From: Fulvivirga sediminis | GTDB taxonomy: Bacteria; Bacteroidota; Bacteroidia; Cytophagales; Cyclobacteriaceae | Reading direction: 5' to 3' | NCBI RefSeq assembly: GCF_016757215.1 | Contig: NZ_JAESIY010000016.1 | Coordinates: forward strand, 1-64,000 | Length of the DNA stretch: 64,000 nucleotides | Shown here: positions 46,780 through 55,407 of the stretch, piece by piece | Numbering within the stretch: the first letter of the stretch is position 1 | How the letters are laid out: each line of letters begins with the position of its first letter | Program-made: the position numbers and the translations under genes | Notes under the pieces: generated by a model | The model's input: only the letters and a program-made list of their open reading frames with translations | Told to the model about the DNA's origin: nothing | The model's database searches: none

Positions 46780-47997
46780 ATGAATAAAATCAGCTTTGTG
46801 TTTCCCGGCGTTGGGTCACAATTTACAGGAATGGGTAAGGAGTTGTATCATGAATTTCCCGTATTCAAAGATACTATCGAAGAGGCTAGTGATTTGGCAG
46901 GAGCAGATATATTTAAAATCTGGCAGGATGGTGAACAAAAACTCAATGAGTTGAATTTTGCTCAGATATCTTTGCTCTCTATTTCATATGCTTCTTATAG
47001 AGTGCTTCAGGCTGAGTTGGATGTAGAGCCAGCAATGATGATTGGTCATAGTCTGGGTGAATATACCGCCTTATGTTGTGATGGTATTCTGAACTTCTCT
47101 GAAGCTATCCCATTGGTTCAAAAGCGTGGTGAATGCATTATTGCAACATCAGAACAGCTTGAGGGTACCATGTTATGGGTAATAAATATCGACACTCAGG
47201 TAGTAGAGGGAGTTTGCGAGCAGTTGAGGAGTGATGCTATTGAGGTGTATCTTTCTGCTTATGATACTGCTACACAATGTAGTATTTCATGTTACAATAA
47301 GGATATTTTTGCCATTGCAAAGGCCTTGGAAGACAAGGGAGCTTTGGTTTATCCTCTTAACTTGAGTGGACCATTTCATAGCCCGCTAATGCAGCAGGCC
47401 GCTAAAGATTTTAATACCGTTCTTGAAGGCTATACCTTTAACAGCCAGACTTCCAAAGTAATAGCTAATGAAACGGCTAGGCCTTATACAGATGATGTTA
47501 AAGGACATTTGACCAGACAATTGGTGTCCCCGGTCAAGTGGTTTCAATCATTGGGAGTTTTAGAGGCTTCTGGTTGTACTACAATCATTGAAGTGGGGCC
47601 AAAGGAAGTACTTACGTATCTAACGCAAAAGAGTGAGAAGCCTCTCAAAGCTTATTCATTCAATTCAATTCAACATCTTAATACACTGAAGAATGATTTG
47701 ATGGTGGCAGAGGAAGAATATCTCATGAAAATTAGTGGATGCAGGGGCGTAGCTGTGGGTACTAGAAATTATTATCCAGAAAATAGTAATTATCATCAGG
47801 ATATTGTGAGTCCCTATAATGAGATCACTAAGATAGAGAAGAGAATCAAAGAAGGTTATGAAGTTGCCTCTGAGCATCATCTCAAGCAAGCTTTGGGGCA
47901 CCTAAATACTATCTTGAATAATAAGCGAGTTCCCCAAGATATTCAGCGCGCAAGTCTGGCGAAATTGCTTAGTGACAAATTTATCCACCTGGTATAA
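46780..47997 (+). CDS. Freestanding acyltransferase (trans-acting AT)
   Basis: This 405-residue protein has an N-terminal FabD-like acyltransferase fold: FPGVGSQ near 7, GHSLGE with Ser91, and the second active-site region GPFHS with His200. A C-terminal extension of about 110 residues follows, predicted from sequence to be largely helical. Length and position recall ClbG, which transfers aminomalonyl from its ACP to PKS modules. Here it probably loads the AT-less PKS module at 55408 and perhaps others with aminomalonyl or hydroxymalonyl units. It could instead be an editing hydrolase, but the cluster's extender pathways favour transfer. Confidence 0.87.
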   Translation: MNKISFVFPGVGSQFTGMGKELYHEFPVFKDTIEEASDLAGADIFKIWQDGEQKLNELNFAQISLLSISYASYRVLQAELDVEPAMMIGHSLGEYTALCCDGILNFSEAIPLVQKRGECIIATSEQLEGTMLWVINIDTQVVEGVCEQLRSDAIEVYLSAYDTATQCSISCYNKDIFAIAKALEDKGALVYPLNLSGPFHSPLMQQAAKDFNTVLEGYTFNSQTSKVIANETARPYTDDVKGHLTRQLVSPVKWFQSLGVLEASGCTTIIEVGPKEVLTYLTQKSEKPLKAYSFNSIQHLNTLKNDLMVAEEEYLMKISGCRGVAVGTRNYYPENSNYHQDIVSPYNEITKIEKRIKEGYEVASEHHLKQALGHLNTILNNKRVPQDIQRASLAKLLSDKFIHLV

Positions 47998-48021
47998 AGT
48001 CAAGCCAATAAAAAATATTTT

Positions 48022-51000
48022 ATGTCATCAATTATAAACGAAAATGGACTGGAAATAGCTGTTATTGGTATGGCCGGCAGATTTCCAAAGTCAGCGAACT
48101 TGAAGGAGTTCTGGGAAAATCTTACTAAAGGAGTGGAAGGTATTACTTTCTTCGATGGCAAGAAGCCATCCCAAGATTATGTGCCTGCATACGGAGTTCT
48201 TGCTGATAAAGAAGCTTTTGATCCGGAATTTTTCGGATATTCAAAGCGTGAAGCCGAAGTGATGGATCCTCAGATGCGGGTCATGCATGAAGAAGTCTGG
48301 CGCGGATTAGAAGACGCTGGATATACCCCTGGTCTTCATAGAGAAAAAACAGGTCTGTTCTTATGTGGGTCGGCTAATCCATTCTGGGAATACCTCTTTT
48401 TTAATTCTCCCCAGTATGATGTATACGGAAGTTTTGCGGGGTCGCAATTAGTCGATAAGGATTATATCGCAACCAGGATTTCTTATAATTTAAACTTGAC
48501 GGGGCCGAGCATTACACTTAGCTCCGCGTGTTCGTCTTCCCTGGTGGCGATTCATATGGCCGCACAGAGTTTGCTTAACGGAGAGTGTGATATTGCTATT
48601 GCCGGTGGTGTTTCCATTACAAATTACAAAAACGAAGGTTATGTGTATCAGGAAGGAATGATTAGCTCTCCTGATGGTCATTGCAAACCTTTTTCTCACG
48701 ATGCGCAGGGCACAGTCGGAGGAGAGGGAGCCGGAGTAGTAGTGCTCCGTAGGTATGCAGATGCGGTAGAATCCAAGGATAATATACACGCGGTAATTAA
48801 AGGCTCGGCCGTTAATAACGATGGTAATGACAAAATAGGCTACACCGCTCCCAGTATTTCAGGCCAAAGCGAGTGTATTCGTACAGCACATCAAATGAGT
48901 GAAATATCACCAGAAAGTATTTCATTTGTAGAAGCACATGGTACGGCTACAGAATTAGGAGACCCTATTGAACTTGAGGCACTACAGAAGGCTTTCGGCC
49001 AAGTTTCTGTTGATTATAAATGCCCAATTAGTTCAGTAAAATCTAATTTTGGTCATCTTGATGCAGCTGCCGGGGTTACAGGCTTCATTAAAGCTGTACT
49101 CAGCTTAAGAAATAAAGTATTACCACCAAGCTTACATTTCGAACAGCCTAATCCTGCATTAAAAATTGAGAATACTAATTTTTATGTTAACAATAGGCTA
49201 CTACCGCTGGAGGCCAATGACAGTCCTTTGCGAGCTGGCGTCAGTTCTTTTGGTATAGGAGGTACTAACGCCCATGTGGTTCTTGAGCAGTATATGGAAG
49301 AAGTAACATCTGCAGACAATAACGAAGGATTTTATGTCTTACCGATAAGTGCTAAATCACCTGACAGCCTGCAGCAACTGGAGCAGTCTATAGCTTCGTT
49401 TTTACAAGAAGATGGTGCTCCATCTCTTGAAAACCTAGCTTTTACGCTGCAGCAAAAACGTGAAAAATTTGGCCATAGAGCTGTTTACTCGGGGAATGGC
49501 AAAAATGCTGTCAAACAAAACATGCTGGGTGGCAACTTCATAGCCAAAGAAGAGGCTGTGAGAGATGCCAAGGTTACTTTTATGTTTCCAGGTCAAGGTA
49601 GTCAATATATAAATATGGCTCATGATCTATTCATGAAGGATGAAGTATTCCGACAAAAGCTAATAGCATCATTTTCAGTATTAGAGAGCTATTTGGGTAC
49701 TGATGTAAAAAATATAATTCTGGGAACCACTGAAGAAGATGCGTCTAAATTAAAAGAGACGTGTTATCTCCAGCCCATTTTATTCTGCATAGAATACCAT
49801 GTAGCACAAAAACTCATGGGATATGGTGTAAAACCATCTTATATGATAGGGCATAGCTTGGGGGAATATGTCGCTGCCTGTATTTCGGGCGTCTTTACTT
49901 TTGAGGACGCATTGAAAGTAGTTGTTGAAAGAGGTAAAGCTATGCAGGCGGCTCAGGCAGGTAGTATGTTAAGTGTACTGATGCCGGAGAACGTAGCGGA
50001 GACCTATACGAATGATCTTATAAATATTGCGGCCGTAAATACGCCTTCTCAGGTGGTGTTTACAGGAGATGATGAGGCTATAGAGCAATTAAATCTCAAG
50101 CTACAGACAGAAGGATATGAAGGTAGGAAATTAGCTGTTTCTCACTCCTTTCATTCCTACATGATGGAGGAGGTTAAGGATAGCTTCCTTTCGGCTTTTG
50201 AAAATCTTAAATTGGAAACTCCCAAAATACCTTTTATCTCCAATGTTACCGGAGATATAATAAAGAATGAAGAAGCTGTTAGTCCGGCTTACTGGTGGAA
50301 GCAGCTGAGGAATAAGGTGAGTTTTGCTTCCGGGGTTCAAAAATTATTGACACTGGACAATCCTGTTTTTGTTGAAATAGGCCCGGGTAATACGCTTTCT
50401 GGCTTTGCAAAAAAATGTGGAGCGACAAGGATAGTTCCTACTATGAGGTCGTCATCATTTAATGTTGATGATTACGAGTATTTTATGCAGTCTTTAGGGA
50501 AACTATGGGTACATGGTATAGATGTTAAATGGGGAGTGGCACCAGGGGCATCGGTTACCTCTTTACCTGCTTATCCTTTCGACAAGACTCAGTTTGATTA
50601 CAAAAACTTGCTACCGAAAGAGCAGAATCTGCAATCAAAGTCAGTTATGAAGACCAGTAGCAGGGGAGAGATAAGAGATTGGTTATACGCGCCTACATGG
50701 AAGTTATCACCAAAGTTGCGTAAAGGGTATATGCCTGATCGAGTTCTTATCTTTGCCGATGGCCATTATGGAGCACAAAGATCTATTCTGGAAGTTTTTA
50801 AAAAGCATAGTTCAAATGTTGTACAGGTGAGATTTGGTGATAGTAATGACTTTAGCAATCCAGAAGATATCACCATTGATCCATCCAAGGATACGAGCTT
50901 TACAGAATTGATAAAATTCTTACAAGCAAACCATGCTATTCCTGAGTCTATAATTTATGCCAGAGGACTTGGCGAAATGGGTGAATTTGATCCATCAAAG

Positions 51001-53727
51001 GGTGAAGAGATTTTTGGTCAGTCGATGCAGCTCGGCTTTTTAAATCTTAGCAAACTTGCTCAGGCACTAACGCCACTTAAAAGACCTTTTAAGTTAACGG
51101 TATTAGGGAATCAAGCTTTTAGCATTCTTTCAAAAGATGAGATTAATCCGTTTACCAGTTTATTTTATGGCCCAGCCAAATTAATTGAAATTGAAGCGGA
51201 TCATATCCAGACTCAGCTGATTGATGTGCAAATTGAAAATGAACTTGTTGCTGATCTTGATGCCATAATTAGTGAAGTTAACAATGATAGCTTTCATCCC
51301 GCGGTAGCATTTCGCATGGGTGATAGATGGGTGCCATCTTTTAATAAATTGTCTCAAAGCCTTGCTGAAAGGACTCCGGATGAGCTTATAAAAAAGGACG
51401 GAGTCTACGTAATGATAGGAGGTTTAGGAGGTATAGGCTTAGAAATGGCTAAATACTTCGGTCAGGGGGAAAATACCAAACTTATTCTAACAGGGAAAAA
51501 TCCTTTGCCGGCACGTGAAGATTGGCAAAGCATTCTTGATGATAAGTTGCCTATCAGGGAAAATAAAGAATTAAAAGGTCTGAGCACTGATGCACAATCG
51601 GTAATTGCGAAAGGAGAGCGGGAGCTGGAACAAGACCTTGGCATACTCAAGATAGAAGAACAAGGAACAGTATTACATGATCTTAATGGATTCTGTGCGA
51701 GCAACACGATGGCGTATCTGCAAAGGAAGGCAGATCTAAATATAGGTGATTTTATAGATGCAGAAGCGCTTAGAAAATCACTTAATACAGAGCCTAAGTA
51801 TGATAAATTGATTGGCTACCTCTTCTATCTTTTAGAGTCAGAAGAGTGGATAAGTGTGCAGGATGGCCAGGTTCAAATACATAGATTAAGTAAAGGAGAT
51901 GAGCAGGAGTTACTTAGCGAATTTGTAGAACGCCATAAGACATTTGCTGGTTTATTTGAATTAGTATACGAGTGTACTAAAGCCTATGATGAAATATTAA
52001 CAGGGAAAAAGGAGCCTGTATCTTTCTTGTATAAAGAATCTCCTCAAGGAATAATTGCAGACAAAATGCAAAATATTCCTGCCATAACAGATGATGAGTT
52101 ATATCTGAAACTATGTAGCGATTTACTGCTTCCAGAGCTTTTCAAAACATTACCTCAAAACAGGAAATTAAGGATTTTGGAAGTGGGAGCTGGATCTGGG
52201 GCATTAACCAGTCATATTCTTCCTCTGCTTGATTCTGAAAAAGTGGAGTATTACTTCACAGATGTGGCAAAGGCTAATTTAATTAAAGCGGAGACCGAAG
52301 CAGTTAAAAGAGGAATTGATTTCATCAACTATCAGGTTTTGGACATTGCTTCAGATCCTGTTGCTCAAGGCTTCGCAGAAGATAGTTTTGATATAATGCT
52401 AGGATATAACGTAGTACACGTGCCTAAACATGTATCAGGCGCTCTAGATAATCTCAAAAGCCTTTTGAGGCCAGGCGGCTATCTTGGTCTCGTTGAGTCA
52501 ACTAACATTTACAGCTGGACTAATCTCATATGGGGACTCGTCGAAGGATGGTTGGAATTTGAGGATGACAGAGTAGAAAATCACTCTCCTCTAATGACTG
52601 CTCAGCAGTGGCAGGATAAGTTGCTGGCTTGTCAATATAAAAATGTCGTGAGCTTTCCCGGAGTTAATTCTGAAAGAAACACGAGTCTAATTATAGCTCA
52701 AAAGGATATTCAGTCTCAATCAATAGCAAACTATGACGAGAAATTAAAACACCGTTTACGAAAGCTTATAGATCTTGAAGCTAAAGGTATAAGTTATGAA
52801 CTAGCATATTTTGATATATCTGATAAGCAGTCGGTACAGCAGCAAATGCAATACTTCTATAACAAGTACGGCAGAATGGACGGCGTTATGCAGATGGCCG
52901 CTACGCCCGATGATTGCACGTTGCAAAATGTTAATGAAAGTTTAGCCTATAAGTTACTTAGCCCGAAAATAAAAGGTGCAATTAATCTTGTAGAGGCACT
53001 TGAAGATATTCCAGTGGATTTTGTGATGTTAAGCTCAGCGCTTACTTCATTTGTCTCTGCAGTGGGTCAAGTTCACTATTGTACATCTAACCTTTTCGTA
53101 GATGCTTTTGCACATTACGCTCATCGTAGCAATCCGTCAAAAAAAATTATGGCAGTGAACTGGGATCGCTGGGAAAGTATTGGTCTGGCGATAGAGGTAG
53201 AAAAACACCATAAACGTGTAACAGATGAAGATTTGATTGGAGGATTCACCGGAGAAGAGGGGCTGAAAAGTCTCAACTATCTCCTTCAGGTAATAGAGCA
53301 GCCGCAAGTAGTTATTTCTACTCAGATGGATGTAGACTATTTGAGCAGACTTGTCATCATGGATAGGAGCATCAAAGACAAACAGGAAAGTGAAACAAAA
53401 TCACATGACAAGCAGGAAATTAGAGAGGTGATTAGAGAAGAGTTTAACAAGTTCATGGATGTGGACTCCAATCCTGGCAGCAACTTTTTTGAAATAGGAC
53501 TAACCTCTTTGGATATCGTCATGATCAATGGAAAGATCAAGAAAAGACTTGATCTGGATGTGCAAATCACGGACTACTATACCTATCCTACCATCACTTT
53601 ATTTATCGATCACTTTACTGCTGATGATACAGATCAGTCTGAAGGTATAGAGGAGAAGAAAAGTGCAAAAGAGGTCAATAGCAAATTGATGATGCTGAGA
53701 AAAAGGAAGAGCAAATCAGATCTCTGA
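48022..53727 (+). CDS. PKS module: KS-AT-KR with inserted methyltransferase-ACP
   Basis: This 1901-residue single PKS module has a KS (Cys170 in ACSSS, His306, His345) and an AT (about 510-830; GHSLGE, Ser612; HSFHS suggests malonyl). Its ketoreductase has its cofactor motif (IGGLGGIG, near 1135) separated from its catalytic Tyr1686 by about 400 inserted residues. The insert holds a helical lid and a SAM-binding motif (LEVGAGSGALT near 1384), so it is a methyltransferase, probably C-methylating the alpha carbon. The ACP motif is IGLTS (Ser1829). The tail is Lys/Arg-rich (KLMMLRKRKSK). The product would be an alpha-methyl-beta-hydroxy extension. Confidence 0.92.
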   Translation: MSSIINENGLEIAVIGMAGRFPKSANLKEFWENLTKGVEGITFFDGKKPSQDYVPAYGVLADKEAFDPEFFGYSKREAEVMDPQMRVMHEEVWRGLEDAGYTPGLHREKTGLFLCGSANPFWEYLFFNSPQYDVYGSFAGSQLVDKDYIATRISYNLNLTGPSITLSSACSSSLVAIHMAAQSLLNGECDIAIAGGVSITNYKNEGYVYQEGMISSPDGHCKPFSHDAQGTVGGEGAGVVVLRRYADAVESKDNIHAVIKGSAVNNDGNDKIGYTAPSISGQSECIRTAHQMSEISPESISFVEAHGTATELGDPIELEALQKAFGQVSVDYKCPISSVKSNFGHLDAAAGVTGFIKAVLSLRNKVLPPSLHFEQPNPALKIENTNFYVNNRLLPLEANDSPLRAGVSSFGIGGTNAHVVLEQYMEEVTSADNNEGFYVLPISAKSPDSLQQLEQSIASFLQEDGAPSLENLAFTLQQKREKFGHRAVYSGNGKNAVKQNMLGGNFIAKEEAVRDAKVTFMFPGQGSQYINMAHDLFMKDEVFRQKLIASFSVLESYLGTDVKNIILGTTEEDASKLKETCYLQPILFCIEYHVAQKLMGYGVKPSYMIGHSLGEYVAACISGVFTFEDALKVVVERGKAMQAAQAGSMLSVLMPENVAETYTNDLINIAAVNTPSQVVFTGDDEAIEQLNLKLQTEGYEGRKLAVSHSFHSYMMEEVKDSFLSAFENLKLETPKIPFISNVTGDIIKNEEAVSPAYWWKQLRNKVSFASGVQKLLTLDNPVFVEIGPGNTLSGFAKKCGATRIVPTMRSSSFNVDDYEYFMQSLGKLWVHGIDVKWGVAPGASVTSLPAYPFDKTQFDYKNLLPKEQNLQSKSVMKTSSRGEIRDWLYAPTWKLSPKLRKGYMPDRVLIFADGHYGAQRSILEVFKKHSSNVVQVRFGDSNDFSNPEDITIDPSKDTSFTELIKFLQANHAIPESIIYARGLGEMGEFDPSKGEEIFGQSMQLGFLNLSKLAQALTPLKRPFKLTVLGNQAFSILSKDEINPFTSLFYGPAKLIEIEADHIQTQLIDVQIENELVADLDAIISEVNNDSFHPAVAFRMGDRWVPSFNKLSQSLAERTPDELIKKDGVYVMIGGLGGIGLEMAKYFGQGENTKLILTGKNPLPAREDWQSILDDKLPIRENKELKGLSTDAQSVIAKGERELEQDLGILKIEEQGTVLHDLNGFCASNTMAYLQRKADLNIGDFIDAEALRKSLNTEPKYDKLIGYLFYLLESEEWISVQDGQVQIHRLSKGDEQELLSEFVERHKTFAGLFELVYECTKAYDEILTGKKEPVSFLYKESPQGIIADKMQNIPAITDDELYLKLCSDLLLPELFKTLPQNRKLRILEVGAGSGALTSHILPLLDSEKVEYYFTDVAKANLIKAETEAVKRGIDFINYQVLDIASDPVAQGFAEDSFDIMLGYNVVHVPKHVSGALDNLKSLLRPGGYLGLVESTNIYSWTNLIWGLVEGWLEFEDDRVENHSPLMTAQQWQDKLLACQYKNVVSFPGVNSERNTSLIIAQKDIQSQSIANYDEKLKHRLRKLIDLEAKGISYELAYFDISDKQSVQQQMQYFYNKYGRMDGVMQMAATPDDCTLQNVNESLAYKLLSPKIKGAINLVEALEDIPVDFVMLSSALTSFVSAVGQVHYCTSNLFVDAFAHYAHRSNPSKKIMAVNWDRWESIGLAIEVEKHHKRVTDEDLIGGFTGEEGLKSLNYLLQVIEQPQVVISTQMDVDYLSRLVIMDRSIKDKQESETKSHDKQEIREVIREEFNKFMDVDSNPGSNFFEIGLTSLDIVMINGKIKKRLDLDVQITDYYTYPTITLFIDHFTADDTDQSEGIEEKKSAKEVNSKLMMLRKRKSKSDL

Positions 53728-53777
53728 AATAAATTAAATACGTAATCAACAACTTAAAAAATATTCCAAATCAAGAT

Positions 53778-55364
53778 ATGGATAAAGTATATCTAAAACA
53801 GAATGTAGTAATTGAACCTTTAATTGACAACTGGTATGCCTGGTCGCATTTGATTTCTCCGGCCACGGCAGCTATGAACATCAAAAACAGGCACATGGAG
53901 ATTATGGAGTCATACGCTGAATCTCCGGAGTTGCATGAGATGGCCGTAGCTAATCCGGCTTTGCTGGGTGGACCGTTTATCGATTATCCGGAAAGAAGGG
54001 TTGAGGATATAGAGGATCTAATTGCCCGAACGAAGAAGGACAGAGCCAATATGTTTTATTTAGCCAATGCATTAGTTGAGCTGGATAAAATTTTACTTTC
54101 TTCTGCCAAAGGCTATTCTTTACAGGACCTATATAAGCAGGTTCCTGACATCCTGAAAGGTTATGTTGAGCTAGTTTATGATTTGAACAACCAACCATCC
54201 TACAGATTAATAGAGCCTTTGTTGTTCAAAAGCGAATTTTATGACAATTCCGCGCAAAGTCTGATGATGTCTCTCATCGATAAAGATGACAGACCATTTG
54301 TGATGAGTACCCCGAGGCTTGTGGATGATAAGAGTGTTGAATTAAGAATACCTTTCAATGCTGAATTAATAGACACTTTATTTGCAATGAAGGCTACACC
54401 GCGTCCTCTTCAGGAAGTATTGGACAAGGTAGAAGTTCCTCAAGAAAAAATTGAGCTCTTTAAAAGTTTCTTCACTACAGAGCAGCCTCGTGCCTATGAA
54501 AGCTACGAAGGTGATAGTATACGTTGGAGGTATTTTGGACATGCCTGTATACTTATAGAAGCCAATGGTTTTAATGTGCTTTTTGATCCTGTATTGAGCT
54601 ATACTTATGAGAGTGATATTTCAAGATATACCTATGAGGATTTGCCCGAGCAAATTGATTATGTAGTCATTACCCATAACCACCAGGATCATATACTTCT
54701 TGAAACTTTGTTGCAGATCAGGCACAAGGTGAAGAATATTGTAGTTCCTAGAAGTGGAGGTGGTGCACTTCAGGATCCTTCATTAAAACATACTCTTACA
54801 TACCTTGGCTTCAACAATACCATTGAATTGGATGAACTTGAGAGCATTGATACGCCTACTGGTATTCTTACCTCTATACCTTTCTTTGGCGAGCACGCGG
54901 ATTTGAACATTCGAACCAAAGCAGCATGGTTGATAGAGATAAACAACAAGAAAATTATGCTTGCTGCAGATTCATGTAACCTGGAGCCAGCTCTATATGA
55001 GCATGTGCAAAAGCTATACGGAGATGTTGATGTCCTATTCTTAGGAATGGAGTGCGACGGAGCCCCATTGAGCTGGTTATACGGGCCATTACTTTCAAAA
55101 TCTTTGCCGAGCGACATGGATAAATCCAGAAGATTGGCGGGCTCTAATTATGAGAGAGGCATTGATATAGTCGATCGTTTTGACTGTAAGGAAGTATATG
55201 TATATGCCATGGGACAGGAGCCTTGGCTTAATCATGTGATGGCAGTAAAATACACGGAAGACTCTAATCCTATTATGGCCTCGAATAAACTTATGGAGGT
55301 TTGTAAAGATAATGGGAGAGTAGCTGAACGACTGTTTGGAGAAAAAGAACTGGAGTTAAAATAA
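53778..55364 (+). CDS. CmlA-like metallo-beta-lactamase-fold diiron beta-hydroxylase (probable)
   Basis: This 528-residue protein has an N-terminal domain of about 240 residues not found in simple metallo-hydrolases. A metallo-beta-lactamase fold follows, with T-H-N-H-x-D-H (His300, His302, Asp304, His305), then Glu372 in GEHAD, Asp398 in AADS and His486. Length, the extra N-terminal domain and a Glu where hydrolases have a metal-binding His match the CmlA family, whose diiron centre hydroxylates the beta-carbon of PCP-bound amino acids. Located among NRPS/PKS genes, it may hydroxylate Asn, Ser or another tethered residue. An ordinary hydrolase is the main alternative. Confidence 0.72.
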   Translation: MDKVYLKQNVVIEPLIDNWYAWSHLISPATAAMNIKNRHMEIMESYAESPELHEMAVANPALLGGPFIDYPERRVEDIEDLIARTKKDRANMFYLANALVELDKILLSSAKGYSLQDLYKQVPDILKGYVELVYDLNNQPSYRLIEPLLFKSEFYDNSAQSLMMSLIDKDDRPFVMSTPRLVDDKSVELRIPFNAELIDTLFAMKATPRPLQEVLDKVEVPQEKIELFKSFFTTEQPRAYESYEGDSIRWRYFGHACILIEANGFNVLFDPVLSYTYESDISRYTYEDLPEQIDYVVITHNHQDHILLETLLQIRHKVKNIVVPRSGGGALQDPSLKHTLTYLGFNNTIELDELESIDTPTGILTSIPFFGEHADLNIRTKAAWLIEINNKKIMLAADSCNLEPALYEHVQKLYGDVDVLFLGMECDGAPLSWLYGPLLSKSLPSDMDKSRRLAGSNYERGIDIVDRFDCKEVYVYAMGQEPWLNHVMAVKYTEDSNPIMASNKLMEVCKDNGRVAERLFGEKELELK

Positions 55365-55407
55365 ACTTATAATCCGATAACGCTAACGGAATAGCAATAA
55401 ATCTATC

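Noticed and set aside
53778..55364. ClbP-like prodrug-activating peptidase
   Set aside because: The protein is a metallo-beta-lactamase fold with THNHxDH metal ligands, not a serine SxxK peptidase, and it has no membrane helices or signal peptide.
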